Source: Puniceicoccaceae bacterium (GTDB taxonomy: Bacteria; Verrucomicrobiota; Verrucomicrobiia; Opitutales; JAFGAQ01). Taken from it: 37,991 nucleotides of DNA. Shown here in pieces: positions 1 through 8,120 of the stretch. Under the pieces are notes generated by a model. It was not told the DNA's origin. It was given only the letters and a program-made list of their open reading frames with translations, and did not search any database. The DNA is taken from the NCBI GenBank assembly GCA_040224245.1, contig JBEGIR010000093.1, positions 1 to 37,991 on the forward strand, written 5' to 3'. How positions within the stretch are numbered: the first letter of the stretch is position 1; each line of letters opens with the position of its first letter. The position numbers and the translations under genes are program-made.

Positions 1-2
1 AT

Positions 3-941
3 GGAAAACTCTCGGGCCTGAAAAAAGAAGACCGGCGTGAAAATGCGGACGGACGTCTCAACGCCGACGATGAATATGCCAAGGAGGATTTTGCCGACTT
101 CGCATTGTGGAAAGCCTGGAAACCCGAAGATGGTCCCAATAAGTGGGAAAGTCCCTGGGGGCCTGGGCGCCCGGGCTGGCACGTGGAGTGCAGTGCGATG
201 AGCATGAAATACCTTGGGGAATCCTACGACCTGCACTCGGGCGGAGTGGATCTCCTGTTTCCGCACCACGAAAACGAAATCGCGCAGAGTGAGTGCTGCA
301 CGGGGAAACCGTTTGTTCGCCACTGGTTCCACCTCAGTCATCTGCTTGTGGATGGTGCCAAGATGAGCAAGTCATTGGGCAATCTTTATACGCTCGAAGA
401 CATCGAAGCCAAGGGATACACTGCTGAGGAGCTGCGTTACGTGCTGATCTCCGGGCACTATCGGCAGCAGCTGAATTTCACGTGGGAATCGCTCAACGCT
501 GCACGCAGCGCGCTCGCCAAACTGCGTCGATTCGAATCCATCCTAAGAACTCAAACAGGGAATAGAAAACTTCCTGAAACTGAGGGATTTGCATCCTTCG
601 AACCCGTTCTTCAGGCCATGGCTGATGATCTCAATGTGGCCAAGGCGCTTGGACGACTGTTTTCGCTGATTTCAGAGTTGGAGAGAGAACCGGGACAACT
701 CAATCCAGAGACCCTTGCAGCCTTTGAAAAGATCAAGTTTGCATTTGGATTTCAACTCAAAGAACCCACACAACATAGCGTGGCGGTGCCTGATGAAGTG
801 CAGCGTTGGGCGCAGGATCGATGGGAAGCCAAGCAAGCCAAAGACTGGGCACAGGCGGATGCCCTGCGCGCAAAGATCACTGAAGCTGGCTGGGTGGTAA
901 AAGATTCGAAGGATGGTTTTGAGTTGAGTCCCGCAACCTGA
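3..941 (+). CDS. cysS: Cysteinyl-tRNA synthetase, C-terminal part (5' truncated by window edge)
   Basis: Class I aminoacyl-tRNA synthetase that charges tRNA-Cys with cysteine in the cytoplasm. The reading frame is open from base 3, so the start lies outside the window; about 312 residues of a usual 460 to 500 are present. Visible family marks are the zinc-site stretch WHVECSAMS, the [11 protein letters not shown] motif (codons near 261-290, carrying the other zinc ligands His and Glu), and the KMSKS signature at 360-374 that closes over ATP. The C-terminal half shows the helical anticodon-binding DALR-type region (QADALRAKI). The N-terminal HIGH motif is not in the window. The gene is followed 38 bases later by yidD on the same strand. 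Identity is very secure; only the 5' end is missing. Confidence 0.97.
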   Translation, partial: GKLSGLKKEDRRENADGRLNADDEYAKEDFADFALWKAWKPEDGPNKWESPWGPGRPGWHVECSAMSMKYLGESYDLHSGGVDLLFPHHENEIAQSECCTGKPFVRHWFHLSHLLVDGAKMSKSLGNLYTLEDIEAKGYTAEELRYVLISGHYRQQLNFTWESLNAARSALAKLRRFESILRTQTGNRKLPETEGFASFEPVLQAMADDLNVAKALGRLFSLISELEREPGQLNPETLAAFEKIKFAFGFQLKEPTQHSVAVPDEVQRWAQDRWEAKQAKDWAQADALRAKITEAGWVVKDSKDGFELSPAT

Positions 942-951
942 GAAGGGCGAT

Positions 952-971
952 TTATCCAAACCTTATCCAAA
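952..971 (+). repeat. Tandem 9-bp direct repeat upstream of yidD
   Basis: TTATCCAAA occurs at 952-960 and again at 963-971, an 11-bp period close to one helical turn, ending 8 bases before the yidD start codon. It could be a tandem half-site for a regulator or simply chance. The repeat is seen directly; a role is speculation. Confidence 0.35.
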
Positions 972-979
972 ACGGACTC

Positions 980-1240
980 ATGAAGCGCATTGCGATTCTT
1001 CTCATTCGCTTCTATCAGCTCTTTTTGTCACCGTTGAAGGTATTCTTCGGTGCTGGAAATACCTGTCGCTTCACTCCGAGCTGTTCCCGCTACGCGATCG
1101 AGGCGCTCGAAATTCACGGACTGTGGAAAGGCTCATGGCTCGCGATCAAACGCATCAGCAAATGTCACCCATGGGGACCGTTTGGCTACGATCCCGTTCC
1201 ACCCAAAACGGAGAAACAGGAAACACCGCCTGAGGTTTAA
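980..1240 (+). CDS. yidD: Membrane protein insertion efficiency factor YidD
   Basis: Small membrane-associated protein (86 residues) of the YidD/haemolytic-factor family, which assists YidC-dependent insertion of inner-membrane proteins. The family core is clear: an amphipathic N-terminus ([10 protein letters not shown]), then the cysteine-containing signature [15 protein letters not shown], then [18 protein letters not shown]. The ATG at 980 gives the normal family length. In many bacteria yidD sits in the rpmH-rnpA-yidC block; here it instead follows cysS, and none of those partners is visible nearby. No Shine-Dalgarno sequence precedes the ATG, but two direct copies of TTATCCAAA (952-960 and 963-971) lie just before it. 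The stop codon overlaps a strong AAGGAGG element that serves the next short ORF. Confidence 0.95.
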   Translation: MKRIAILLIRFYQLFLSPLKVFFGAGNTCRFTPSCSRYAIEALEIHGLWKGSWLAIKRISKCHPWGPFGYDPVPPKTEKQETPPEV

Positions 1241-1257
1241 AGGAGGCCCCGTCAGCG

Positions 1258-1335
1258 ATGCTCGCAGAACTCTTGTTTCGGGTTCACACCAGCACAGCAT
1301 TGCTCATGAATTCGCATTCCTGGATTGACAGCTGA
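1258..1335 (+). CDS. Possible 25-residue leader peptide with a strong ribosome binding site
   Basis: A short ORF of 25 codons starting at ATG 1258 and ending TGA 1333-1335. What makes it worth listing is the AAGGAGG at 1240-1246, the best Shine-Dalgarno match in the window, 11 bases before the ATG and overlapping the yidD stop. The stop lies 7 bases before the ATG (1343) of the zinc-ribbon gene, an arrangement that suits translational coupling or a leader peptide. The peptide is mildly hydrophobic at its start (MLAELLF) and has no recognisable motif. Alternatively the SD is fortuitous, or helps ribosomes reinitiate at the downstream gene. Confidence 0.3.
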   Translation: MLAELLFRVHTSTALLMNSHSWIDS

Positions 1336-1342
1336 GATCTGC

Positions 1343-1615
1343 ATGGCTCGCATGAGAACGATGCAAGATGATGATTTGCTCGAAAAGGGACGTGCCTACG
1401 CACAGCAGCTGACGATCTCCTCCCAGTGCCTGTCCTGCGGTATTCACTACACGGAAACCTTTGCCTGGTTCCGCGAACAGGAATTCAACTGTCCGGAGTG
1501 TGGCGGTCCGCTCGATGACACTCCCATCGTGAAGTTTGCCGAACAAGCCATTGAACGCCTGCGACGCATTCAACGAGGGGAACCCGTCGAAGATGCTCCA
1601 GAAGCGGATTCCTGA
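1343..1615 (+). CDS. Small zinc-ribbon protein of unknown function
   Basis: A 90-residue protein if it starts at ATG 1343. In-frame alternatives are TTG 1325, ATG 1352 and ATG 1361, and none has a clear ribosome binding site of its own. The centre carries two cysteine pairs, CLSCG and CPECGG, about 24 residues apart, the geometry of a rubredoxin-like or zinc-ribbon knuckle. A short charged helix (FAEQAIERLRRIQRG) and an acidic tail follow. I do not recognise the family, and a nucleic-acid or protein-binding zinc ribbon is only inference. The gene is the last of the + strand group; the sucrose operon converges on it from the other side with an 82-base gap in which I see no convincing terminator. 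Confidence 0.75.
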   Translation: MARMRTMQDDDLLEKGRAYAQQLTISSQCLSCGIHYTETFAWFREQEFNCPECGGPLDDTPIVKFAEQAIERLRRIQRGEPVEDAPEADS

Positions 1616-1697
1616 CAGAAGAAAGCATCATCCCTCAATGCTACCCATTATTGAACGAGAGGCATCCCCCACTCTTCTCGCTGTTTCAGGCAGACTC

Positions 1698-2519
1698 TCA
1701 TTCCAGCCAACCAAAATGACGTGCCCCTTCCAGAACACCTGAAGTGGATTCACCGATTGCAAAATAGACTGAATCTTCAGGAGTGTTGCCTTCTCGGATC
1801 GAATCCATCACTTGTTGTTTGACTGTTTCGGAAGTATTGCCCACCACCACGGATCGGATCGGACTCAAAAATACCTCAAGATCGTTACCCGAATCGCCGC
1901 AGAACATCAGTTGATCTGAGTTTAAGTTGTGATGATTGCTATGAAACCATTCGATGGCGAAGCGTTTGCTGACCCCTTTGGGAAGAACATCAATCAGGCC
2001 CAGATTTGAAAAGGGATCAACGCTTGCCGTCACCGAAAAGCTGAACTCACGCTGCTGGATGCGTTCGTTAACCGCACTGACACATTGCTCAAGGCGCAGT
2101 GCCTTGCATTCAAAGCTGAGCTTGTGCAAACCCTGCCGCTCTGGTGACTGCAACTGCAGTCCCGGGACATCGCTCAAGGCGTCCCCAAGTTGCTCCATCG
2201 ATACTCCTCCACACAATGCGCTCAATTGTGCATCGTAGGGAGCATCACTCTCCCACTGTTGCCCCACTCGATTCCAAATGCGACTCCCAACATCAGTTAT
2301 GATGCTGTGCGGGGTAGGCAGAGATTCCTTTTGAAGCACCTGCAGGACCGACTCAAGGTGACGCCCAGTGACAAACACAATCTCCCTGTCAGGCCGCTCA
2401 CTCGCCGCACTTCCGAGCCTTTGCAGGGCTGCGCCATGTGCCTCCCGAGTGTTGTCAATCGGGATCAATGTGCCATCCAGGTCGGTGGTCAGCCAAAAAC
2501 GTGAAGATGTTGCTTTCAT
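1698..2519 (-). CDS. spp: Sucrose-phosphate phosphatase (HAD, S6PP family)
   Basis: A 273-residue HAD-superfamily phosphatase predicted to remove the phosphate from sucrose-6-phosphate, the last step of sucrose synthesis. All four HAD motifs are intact: DLDGTL (nucleophile Asp13 and acid Asp15), TGRH near 51, LPKGVSK with motif III Lys185, and GDSGND at 208-213 binding magnesium. The cap region between motifs II and III suits the Cof/S6PP subfamily. It is the last gene of the operon, 42 bases after amylosucrase and downstream of sucrose-phosphate synthase, which supports the substrate assignment. The related mannosylfructose-phosphate phosphatase is a possible alternative, but the amylosucrase gene argues for sucrose. 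The ATG at 2519 gives a normal N-terminus. Confidence 0.85.
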   Translation of the reverse strand: MKATSSRFWLTTDLDGTLIPIDNTREAHGAALQRLGSAASERPDREIVFVTGRHLESVLQVLQKESLPTPHSIITDVGSRIWNRVGQQWESDAPYDAQLSALCGGVSMEQLGDALSDVPGLQLQSPERQGLHKLSFECKALRLEQCVSAVNERIQQREFSFSVTASVDPFSNLGLIDVLPKGVSKRFAIEWFHSNHHNLNSDQLMFCGDSGNDLEVFLSPIRSVVVGNTSETVKQQVMDSIREGNTPEDSVYFAIGESTSGVLEGARHFGWLE

Positions 2520-2561
2520 ATCTATTGAGGAGTTTCAGTTGAAATCGAGCGGTATAAAATT

Positions 2562-4544
2562 TCAGCAGCGCTGTAACCACAAGTGTTGGTAAGGTTTTAG
2601 TTCAAAGGCTCGACTAACGGTGTGCTCAGTTTGGGTGATACGGTCGATAAAATGATGCCCAGGTCCCCTGGAAATAATCGCACTGCCATCCACCTCAAGC
2701 GTTCGGTCGGAAAGATTTTGCACCACAAGGATTCGCTCACCCGAGTGTTGGCGAACGTAAGACAATGCTTCCCGTTTTCCCACATCGAAGAGCTGCATTT
2801 CCACGCCTGCAAAGGCACCGAGACTCCTGCGCGCCTCTAGCAGTTTACAAATGCGCTCATGAAGCACCTGCGAATACGGGTGCAGGCCCTTCCCCGGCTC
2901 AGGAAAAGTATCGTGCAATGCCACACGATGCACCCATCGGCTGTCCTCCCGCTTTCGCTCATCATCAACGTAGTCATAATCATTGAGCATGCCCCACTCA
3001 TCCCCAAGGTAAAGCAGTGGAATACCGCCAATGCTGAGAATCACACTGTGCATCACGCAGATGCGCTCGATCGCATGGTGAGCGAGCACGGAGTCATCCT
3101 TTTCAATCGCCTGTTCGATCCCCGCAAGCGATGCCAGTGTTCCGCAGACGCGCATGTCATGGGTTTCCGGATTGTACTGAAAGGGTACCCCTTTCGCAAA
3201 ACTACCCTCAAACTGCCCGCTGTAGAAGCGATTCAGAAACTGCCGATGGTCAAATGCATTGATGCCCAGTGTGGCCGCATCGGCATCATCAAAGGTCCAT
3301 CCAATGTCATCATGTCCCCTGAGGTAGTTGCACCAGGAGCAGGCCTCCGGCAGCGCATGGCGGTGTTCAATGGATTTTTTGAGCAGCGAGGCATCGCGGG
3401 TGGAAATGTATTCCCACACAGTAGCCTTCAAGTGTGGGTTATAGGACAGTTGGCACTCACCCTCGTCGATGTATTTCATCACTTCATCCGGGTGCACGAT
3501 CGCTTCCGACTTGAAAAGCAAAGACGGCGCTGCAATGCGTGCGATACTGTTGTAGGCCCGGATCACATCGTGGGCCTTGTCGAGGTTCTCACAACTCGTT
3601 CCCTCTTCCTTCCAGATAAATGCCACAGCATCGAGGCGCAGGATCTCGACCCCCATATTCGACAGGAACAGCATTTCCTGCATCATGCCGCGAAAGACAT
3701 CCGGGTTTGCGTAGCGCAGATCCCACTGATAGTTATTAAAAGTGGTCCAGACCCACTTGTTGATTCCGTTGTGCCAACTGAAACTTCCCCGCCGAACCGT
3801 GGGAAAAATCTCCCGGACAGTTCTGTCATAGCGGTCGGGAATTTCCCGACTGGGATAGATGTGAAAGTAATCCTCATACTCGATTTCGCCCGACTGCGCA
3901 CGCTTCGCCCACTCATGGTCATCTGCGGTGTGATTGAAGATGAAGTCCAGCACCAGTGAAATCCCTGCTTTTCGAAACTCCCGCGTCACCTCCTGGAGAT
4001 CTTCGGTCGTGCCAAGGCGATCATCGACCCGACGGTAGTTGCTGACAGCATAACCTCCGTCATTTTCACCATCAGGCGATTTGAACAATGGCATCAGGTG
4101 AATGTAAGTGAAACCCATGGACTTCAGGTAAGGAATCTGTTTTTGCAGTCCCTTGAGATCCTTTGAAAAGAGATCAACGTAAAGCGCACCTCCCAGCATG
4201 GTTTCCCGCCGATACCAAAGCGGTTCACGCAGCCGGGCGGCATCCAGCTGTTTCATCTCTGGTGAGCGTTCGACGAAGCTCGCAAAGGCACTGAGAATTA
4301 ACTGCTCAAGATGGTAGTGAAAATCGTAGTGCGTGCCGTAGAGTTTGTAGAACAAGCGAAAGAGCTCCTTCCAATGGGTCTCGAGTCGCTGCTCGAACGC
4401 ATGCAAGTCGTTCTCGGAGAGCTGTTCCGATATCCCGTTACAGCTGCGATACACCTCCAGTCTGGAATGGATCCGCTGGAGTGATCGCTGTGCTTCATAT
4501 TCAAACCGTTCGGGAGCAATGCTTCCTGTGTTATGCACTGGCAC
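2562..4544 (-). CDS. ams: Amylosucrase (GH13 subfamily 4)
   Basis: A 660-residue alpha-amylase-fold glucosyltransferase. Amylosucrase uses sucrose as donor to lengthen glycogen-like alpha-1,4-glucan and releases fructose. The helical N-terminal domain (about 1-110) typical of amylosucrase precedes the TIM barrel. Barrel motifs are DGGYAVSNY, DFIFNHTADDHEW, ILRLDAVAF with nucleophile Asp305, FKSEAIVHP with acid/base Glu347, and RGHDDIGW with stabiliser Asp412. GTSCENL and the REIFPTV loop match amylosucrase rather than sucrose phosphorylase or ordinary amylase. Residues after about 570 form the beta-sandwich C domain. The start is GTG at 4544, overlapping the end of the sucrose-phosphate synthase gene by 14 bases, so translation is probably coupled; a second GTG two codons later is also possible. 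Confidence 0.93.
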   Translation of the reverse strand: MPVHNTGSIAPERFEYEAQRSLQRIHSRLEVYRSCNGISEQLSENDLHAFEQRLETHWKELFRLFYKLYGTHYDFHYHLEQLILSAFASFVERSPEMKQLDAARLREPLWYRRETMLGGALYVDLFSKDLKGLQKQIPYLKSMGFTYIHLMPLFKSPDGENDGGYAVSNYRRVDDRLGTTEDLQEVTREFRKAGISLVLDFIFNHTADDHEWAKRAQSGEIEYEDYFHIYPSREIPDRYDRTVREIFPTVRRGSFSWHNGINKWVWTTFNNYQWDLRYANPDVFRGMMQEMLFLSNMGVEILRLDAVAFIWKEEGTSCENLDKAHDVIRAYNSIARIAAPSLLFKSEAIVHPDEVMKYIDEGECQLSYNPHLKATVWEYISTRDASLLKKSIEHRHALPEACSWCNYLRGHDDIGWTFDDADAATLGINAFDHRQFLNRFYSGQFEGSFAKGVPFQYNPETHDMRVCGTLASLAGIEQAIEKDDSVLAHHAIERICVMHSVILSIGGIPLLYLGDEWGMLNDYDYVDDERKREDSRWVHRVALHDTFPEPGKGLHPYSQVLHERICKLLEARRSLGAFAGVEMQLFDVGKREALSYVRQHSGERILVVQNLSDRTLEVDGSAIISRGPGHHFIDRITQTEHTVSRAFELKPYQHLWLQRC

Positions 4545-6735
4545 TGTCGTTTGGAATCACAATGTCTCCGAGGAAATGATAGTAGTCAATTCCCTCAAGA
4601 ATCGCCCATGCATGTGCTCCTTTCGCAAAAAGGATGCGTCCATGGCCCTTTAGCTTGTTCAACTCTGAGCTGTGATTTGCGACGACTACACCCAGTGTCT
4701 GACCTTTCAGCATTTCCTCATCATTTCCGGAGTCACCCACAATCAGAAGTTTTTCTGGCGAGAGTCCCCAACGGAACGCAAGGTGACGAATGGCCACACC
4801 GTCTCCAGCACGAATCGGAATCACGTCCATGAAGGCACCCAACGAGACCACGAGTTTGGCACGACATCCGTTTTCCCGAAGGATGCGTCGGATCGACCCC
4901 AGCTTCGGCGCGAGATTCTCGTCCAGTGTGAAACTCACCTTGTACTGGGATTGACAGTGTTCGGGTTGAAGACGGATGCCTTCAATGGAATCGAGAACCT
5001 CCCGAATCTTGTCGGGACGCCATTCAAAATCGATGCGCTTGCTCCAGGATCGGTCATGAATCAGCTTCTCTCCATAATAGATCTCTGTGCCAACCGAACA
5101 GACCATCAAGTCCGGATTGGAAAGTCCCTTGTCCCGCAAGAGTTCGCGCGTTTCATCAAAATTGCGGCCTGTGGCGATGCCAAAACCCACGTTTTCGGGA
5201 AACTCATTGAGTCGCTGCTTAAAGGCTTCAAGCGCCTCATCATCGCCAGTCAGGGTATTGTCAATATCGGTTATCAAGATGCGATCTACCTTTGGCAATT
5301 TATTGACAATCACTGCCGGATCATAGCGATCCACCCGGCGACCTGCGAATACGTCATGCAGGTCCCTGACGTATTTCTCCACATGCACCGACCATGAGTA
5401 GGTTTTTTCAACTCCGACCTTGCCAGAGTTAGAGAGCTGCTCCCATCGCTCCGGGTCCGCGAGCACGCGCTCAATGGCTTCGCCGATGAGATCCGTATCG
5501 AGCGGATCGACCAACTCTCCATTCTGACAGGCCGCGAGAATGTCGCGGGGTCCCCCATCATTGGTCGCCACCACTGGTAGCCCCACTGCGGCAGCTTCAA
5601 GCAGGGTCAACCCAAAGGGTTCGGTGAAGGCAGGATTGACAAAAACTCCCCGCGATTCTGCAGCCCACCGGTACACCTGCGGAATTTCATCCGGCTGATG
5701 TGTTTTGGGGTAGGCAATTTTCCCATAGAGATCATACTGGTCGATGTGCATCAGCAACTCGGCGATCACGCGTTTTTTCGAGGACTCCGCGTTGAGAATA
5801 TCGTCACGATTTCCTGCGATGATCACGAGATTGGCCATTTCCTTCAGCTTTTCATTTTCCCCATATGCCTTGACCAGTGACACCAGGTTTTTGCGATGAT
5901 CGGCACGTGCAATGGCAAGTATCGCTGGTTTTTCCGGTTCATGCAGGAAGGAACGGATGCGATCTATCACACCACCCTCCCGGTATTCTACACGGGATTT
6001 ATCAATGAAATTCTGTAAATCCACTCCGGGCGCGATCACTTCCATGCGATCTGGTTGGTAGCGCTCATAGAGCGAATACTGCTCTTCCACCTCTTGCACC
6101 GTGCTCGTGACCACCATACTGGCTGTATCCAGAGCCTGTTCCTCCGCCTCGATGCGCGTTGCAATCCGGTAACGCTCTTCGAGCTTTTCGACCGGAGTTC
6201 CCCCGGCAAGCAGGCGTTCCTTTTTTACCCGTCCCAGAGAGTGCCCTGTAAAGAGCATGGGAATCCCCAGCAGATTCGCGAGCTGCGCGCCACCATATCC
6301 GGCGTCGGCATAGTGCGCGTGAATGATATCCGGGAGGTATCCGGAGCGCCGGAAATGGTGAAGGGCCTGATCCACAAACTCCTCCAGATAGGGCCAGAGA
6401 CTCTCTTTTTTCAGATACCGTCGAGGCCCGAATGGAATGCGAATGATGGTGGCCTTGTCATTGATCGATTCTTCAACCTTTGCGTAGCTTGGATCGTAGC
6501 GAGGATCCATGATTTGGCGGGTCAGCAGTTCGACCTTGGCTACATTCGGGTGCTTTGAAAGTGCTTCAGCGAGTTCGACCACATACTTGACCTGCCCACC
6601 TGTATCGGCATCCCTGCCCAGCTCCATGTCATCATAACGAATCAGACCATGGAGAGAAATCAGGGCGATTTTCAATTCACTTTCTGAGTCGGAGTTATCG
6701 TCTGTGGTTTGAGATGATTCCGTTGCTTCTTGCAT
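4531..6735 (-). CDS. sps: Sucrose-phosphate synthase with C-terminal HAD domain
   Basis: A 734-residue two-domain cytoplasmic enzyme that joins fructose-6-phosphate to glucose from a nucleotide sugar to form sucrose-6-phosphate. Residues about 20-470 form a GT4 glycosyltransferase (GT-B fold) with DADTGGQVKYVVELA, HAHYADAGYGG, GHSLGR and the EPFGLTLLEAAAVG element carrying the EX7E glutamates. A second domain from about 485 to the end resembles sucrose-phosphate phosphatase: DIDNTL starting at Asp490, IATGR, and GDSGND near 668. At the motif III position, however, it has RAGDG with Asp645 (codon 4801-4803) where an active phosphatase has lysine, so this domain is probably not catalytic. A separate phosphatase lies two genes downstream. 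The gene follows fructokinase by 21 bases and overlaps amylosucrase. Confidence 0.93.
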   Translation of the reverse strand: MQEATESSQTTDDNSDSESELKIALISLHGLIRYDDMELGRDADTGGQVKYVVELAEALSKHPNVAKVELLTRQIMDPRYDPSYAKVEESINDKATIIRIPFGPRRYLKKESLWPYLEEFVDQALHHFRRSGYLPDIIHAHYADAGYGGAQLANLLGIPMLFTGHSLGRVKKERLLAGGTPVEKLEERYRIATRIEAEEQALDTASMVVTSTVQEVEEQYSLYERYQPDRMEVIAPGVDLQNFIDKSRVEYREGGVIDRIRSFLHEPEKPAILAIARADHRKNLVSLVKAYGENEKLKEMANLVIIAGNRDDILNAESSKKRVIAELLMHIDQYDLYGKIAYPKTHQPDEIPQVYRWAAESRGVFVNPAFTEPFGLTLLEAAAVGLPVVATNDGGPRDILAACQNGELVDPLDTDLIGEAIERVLADPERWEQLSNSGKVGVEKTYSWSVHVEKYVRDLHDVFAGRRVDRYDPAVIVNKLPKVDRILITDIDNTLTGDDEALEAFKQRLNEFPENVGFGIATGRNFDETRELLRDKGLSNPDLMVCSVGTEIYYGEKLIHDRSWSKRIDFEWRPDKIREVLDSIEGIRLQPEHCQSQYKVSFTLDENLAPKLGSIRRILRENGCRAKLVVSLGAFMDVIPIRAGDGVAIRHLAFRWGLSPEKLLIVGDSGNDEEMLKGQTLGVVVANHSSELNKLKGHGRILFAKGAHAWAILEGIDYYHFLGDIVIPNDSASA

Positions 6736-6756
6736 GATAATTGGGTTGTTGAAGGA

Positions 6757-7638
6757 TTAAACAAGATCGTAAAAGGCCTGATCACTTGAGGTTGCCCCAC
6801 GGATCGTGCAAACCTTGCCTGCAAAGGCACTTGCCCGCTTTAAAATGTCCTGGGGACGCAGCTCCAGTTGAATTCCCAAGAGGCAAACCGAAGCAAAGGC
6901 ATCACCTGCTCCGACAGTATCCACCATCGGCTCACCAAGATGAGCGGGGACCCCGATCAGCCCCAAACGATCTTCATACCAGTACGCGCCCTCTTTGCCA
7001 CAGGTGAGAATCAGAGTCCTGATTTCAAAACGCTTCGCAAATGCTGCCACTTGTGCTTCCATGCGTTCCTTGCTCAGGCGTTCACCGCTGAGCTGTTCAA
7101 ACTCCTCATCATTGACTTTCAGATAATGGACCCCAGTCAGCAGCGCAGCAAAGCGCTGCGCATCAAACCACGGTTTGCGGATGTTCACGTCAACGAACAC
7201 CGGTCCCTTCCACTGTTCTCGGATGGAGCGAAGAGACTCCATGGACGCATCGCTGCGCACGGCAAGACTCCCGTGGTAGAGTATGCTGTCAGAGTCATAA
7301 CTCAGAATTGCCGGAACCTTGATCTGATCCATTGCGGTGTTCTCGACAATCGTGTAGCTCGGAGCACCTTCATCCAGTTCCACCTGCACGGTAGAGGTTG
7401 CATGCTCGGGGGTGTGTTGAATACCGTGAACAGCCAACCCCCAGTTGAGGGCCATTTCCTTCAGCTCTGCCCCCATCGCATCCTGTCCTACCGCGCTGAC
7501 AAAAAACGGCGATGCGCCAAAGGCCTGAAGGTTCCAGGCTACATTAAACGGTGCCCCTCCGGGTACCTTTCGTCCGTCGGGGAAGCAGTCGTAGAGCGCT
7601 TCTCCAAAAATCACTATCGGTTTGTTTGAACTCGTCAT
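6757..7638 (-). CDS. Fructokinase-like PfkB/ribokinase-family sugar kinase
   Basis: A 293-residue sugar kinase of the PfkB fold. The N-terminal glycine-rich sugar site reads KVPGGAPFNVAWNL, the middle carries the VDVNIRKPWF stretch, and the C-terminal anion-hole signature is DTVGAGDAF with catalytic Asp246. Context makes fructose the best substrate guess, because amylosucrase releases fructose and sucrose-phosphate synthase consumes fructose-6-phosphate. The frame stays open to 7752, but I start it at ATG 7638: the family begins right at KPIVIFGEAL, the extra 38 residues look unlike a kinase N-terminus, and a promoter (7708-7735) lies inside the extension. It is the first gene of the four-gene sucrose operon. 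Another hexose as substrate cannot be excluded. Confidence 0.88.
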   Translation of the reverse strand: MTSSNKPIVIFGEALYDCFPDGRKVPGGAPFNVAWNLQAFGASPFFVSAVGQDAMGAELKEMALNWGLAVHGIQHTPEHATSTVQVELDEGAPSYTIVENTAMDQIKVPAILSYDSDSILYHGSLAVRSDASMESLRSIREQWKGPVFVDVNIRKPWFDAQRFAALLTGVHYLKVNDEEFEQLSGERLSKERMEAQVAAFAKRFEIRTLILTCGKEGAYWYEDRLGLIGVPAHLGEPMVDTVGAGDAFASVCLLGIQLELRPQDILKRASAFAGKVCTIRGATSSDQAFYDLV

Positions 7639-7707
7639 AAAACTATTCAGTGGAACCCCGATACCCATCGGGAGGTTTCCAAATGCAAGAATTCCTAGAT
7701 CGGTCAC

Positions 7708-7735
7708 ACTATACCACAACCGAGCAAGCTCGCAA
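7708..7735 (-). promoter_or_regulatory. Sigma70-type promoter of the sucrose operon
   Basis: On the minus strand, TTGCGA (7730-7735) and TATAGT (7708-7713) are separated by 16 bases, and TGG directly before the -10 makes an extended -10 (TGnTATAGT). Transcription would begin near 7700, leaving about 60 bases of leader before the fructokinase ATG. The leader holds a small hairpin, CCCGAT/ATCGGG, at 7657-7672. Confidence 0.5.
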
Positions 7736-7790
7736 CCCTCATTGCCCGGCATGCTTGAAGCGATCCCGATTTCCTTCCTTGTGCATTGCT

Positions 7791-7820
7791 CTCAATTGCG
7801 AGTCATTGTCTTGAATTGAG
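7791..7820. repeat. Inverted repeat upstream of the sucrose operon promoter
   Basis: CTCAATT at 7791-7797 pairs with AATTGAG at 7814-7820 across 16 bases. The arms are perfect. A regulator site for the sucrose operon is plausible from its position but is not shown by the sequence. Confidence 0.4.
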
Positions 7821-8120
7821 GGAATCACATGCGTATCTCTGAGACAGAACCATTAGAGCGTAGCACCGGGTTCAGGTTTTCAAAAAATGCGTCAAATCAT
7901 TCCATTTTTTCGATCTTGAGTTAACTTCGAGTCGATGTCGCCGAGCATCATACTCAAGCACTCCGATATGCCAATAACAGTCATCACCATGACAGCTACA
8001 CTCCAATGCTCATCCTTCTTTCCAATCGTCGCAAACGATGGAAGCGAATTACCGCGCAACTAAAAATCCTGCCAATCCGATCCTACGTCTCTCTCCAAAC
8101 TGCGTCCGACCCACTCTCCA

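Larger units (their letters stand above)
7639..8120. other. 482-base intergenic region with no gene
   Basis: This stretch separates the divergent fructokinase and response-regulator genes. Besides the minus-strand promoter and leader hairpin it holds an inverted repeat, CTCAATT (7791-7797) and AATTGAG (7814-7820) with a 16-base gap, about 60 bases upstream of the -35 box. The remainder, 7821-8120, has short open frames on both strands but none with a recognisable protein. The frame of the downstream response regulator is closed by TAA at 8061-8063, so that gene is not a visible remnant of a longer hybrid kinase. Confidence 0.6.

Noticed and set aside
2859-3959. 366-codon open frame on the + strand
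   Set aside because: It lies wholly antisense to amylosucrase, whose catalytic motifs are intact, and its translation has no recognisable domain.
7657-7672. Hairpin in the fructokinase leader as a riboswitch
   Set aside because: A 6-bp stem alone with no conserved aptamer pattern is not enough.
7639-7752. Longer N-terminus for the fructokinase
   Set aside because: The added residues do not resemble the kinase family and a good promoter lies inside them.
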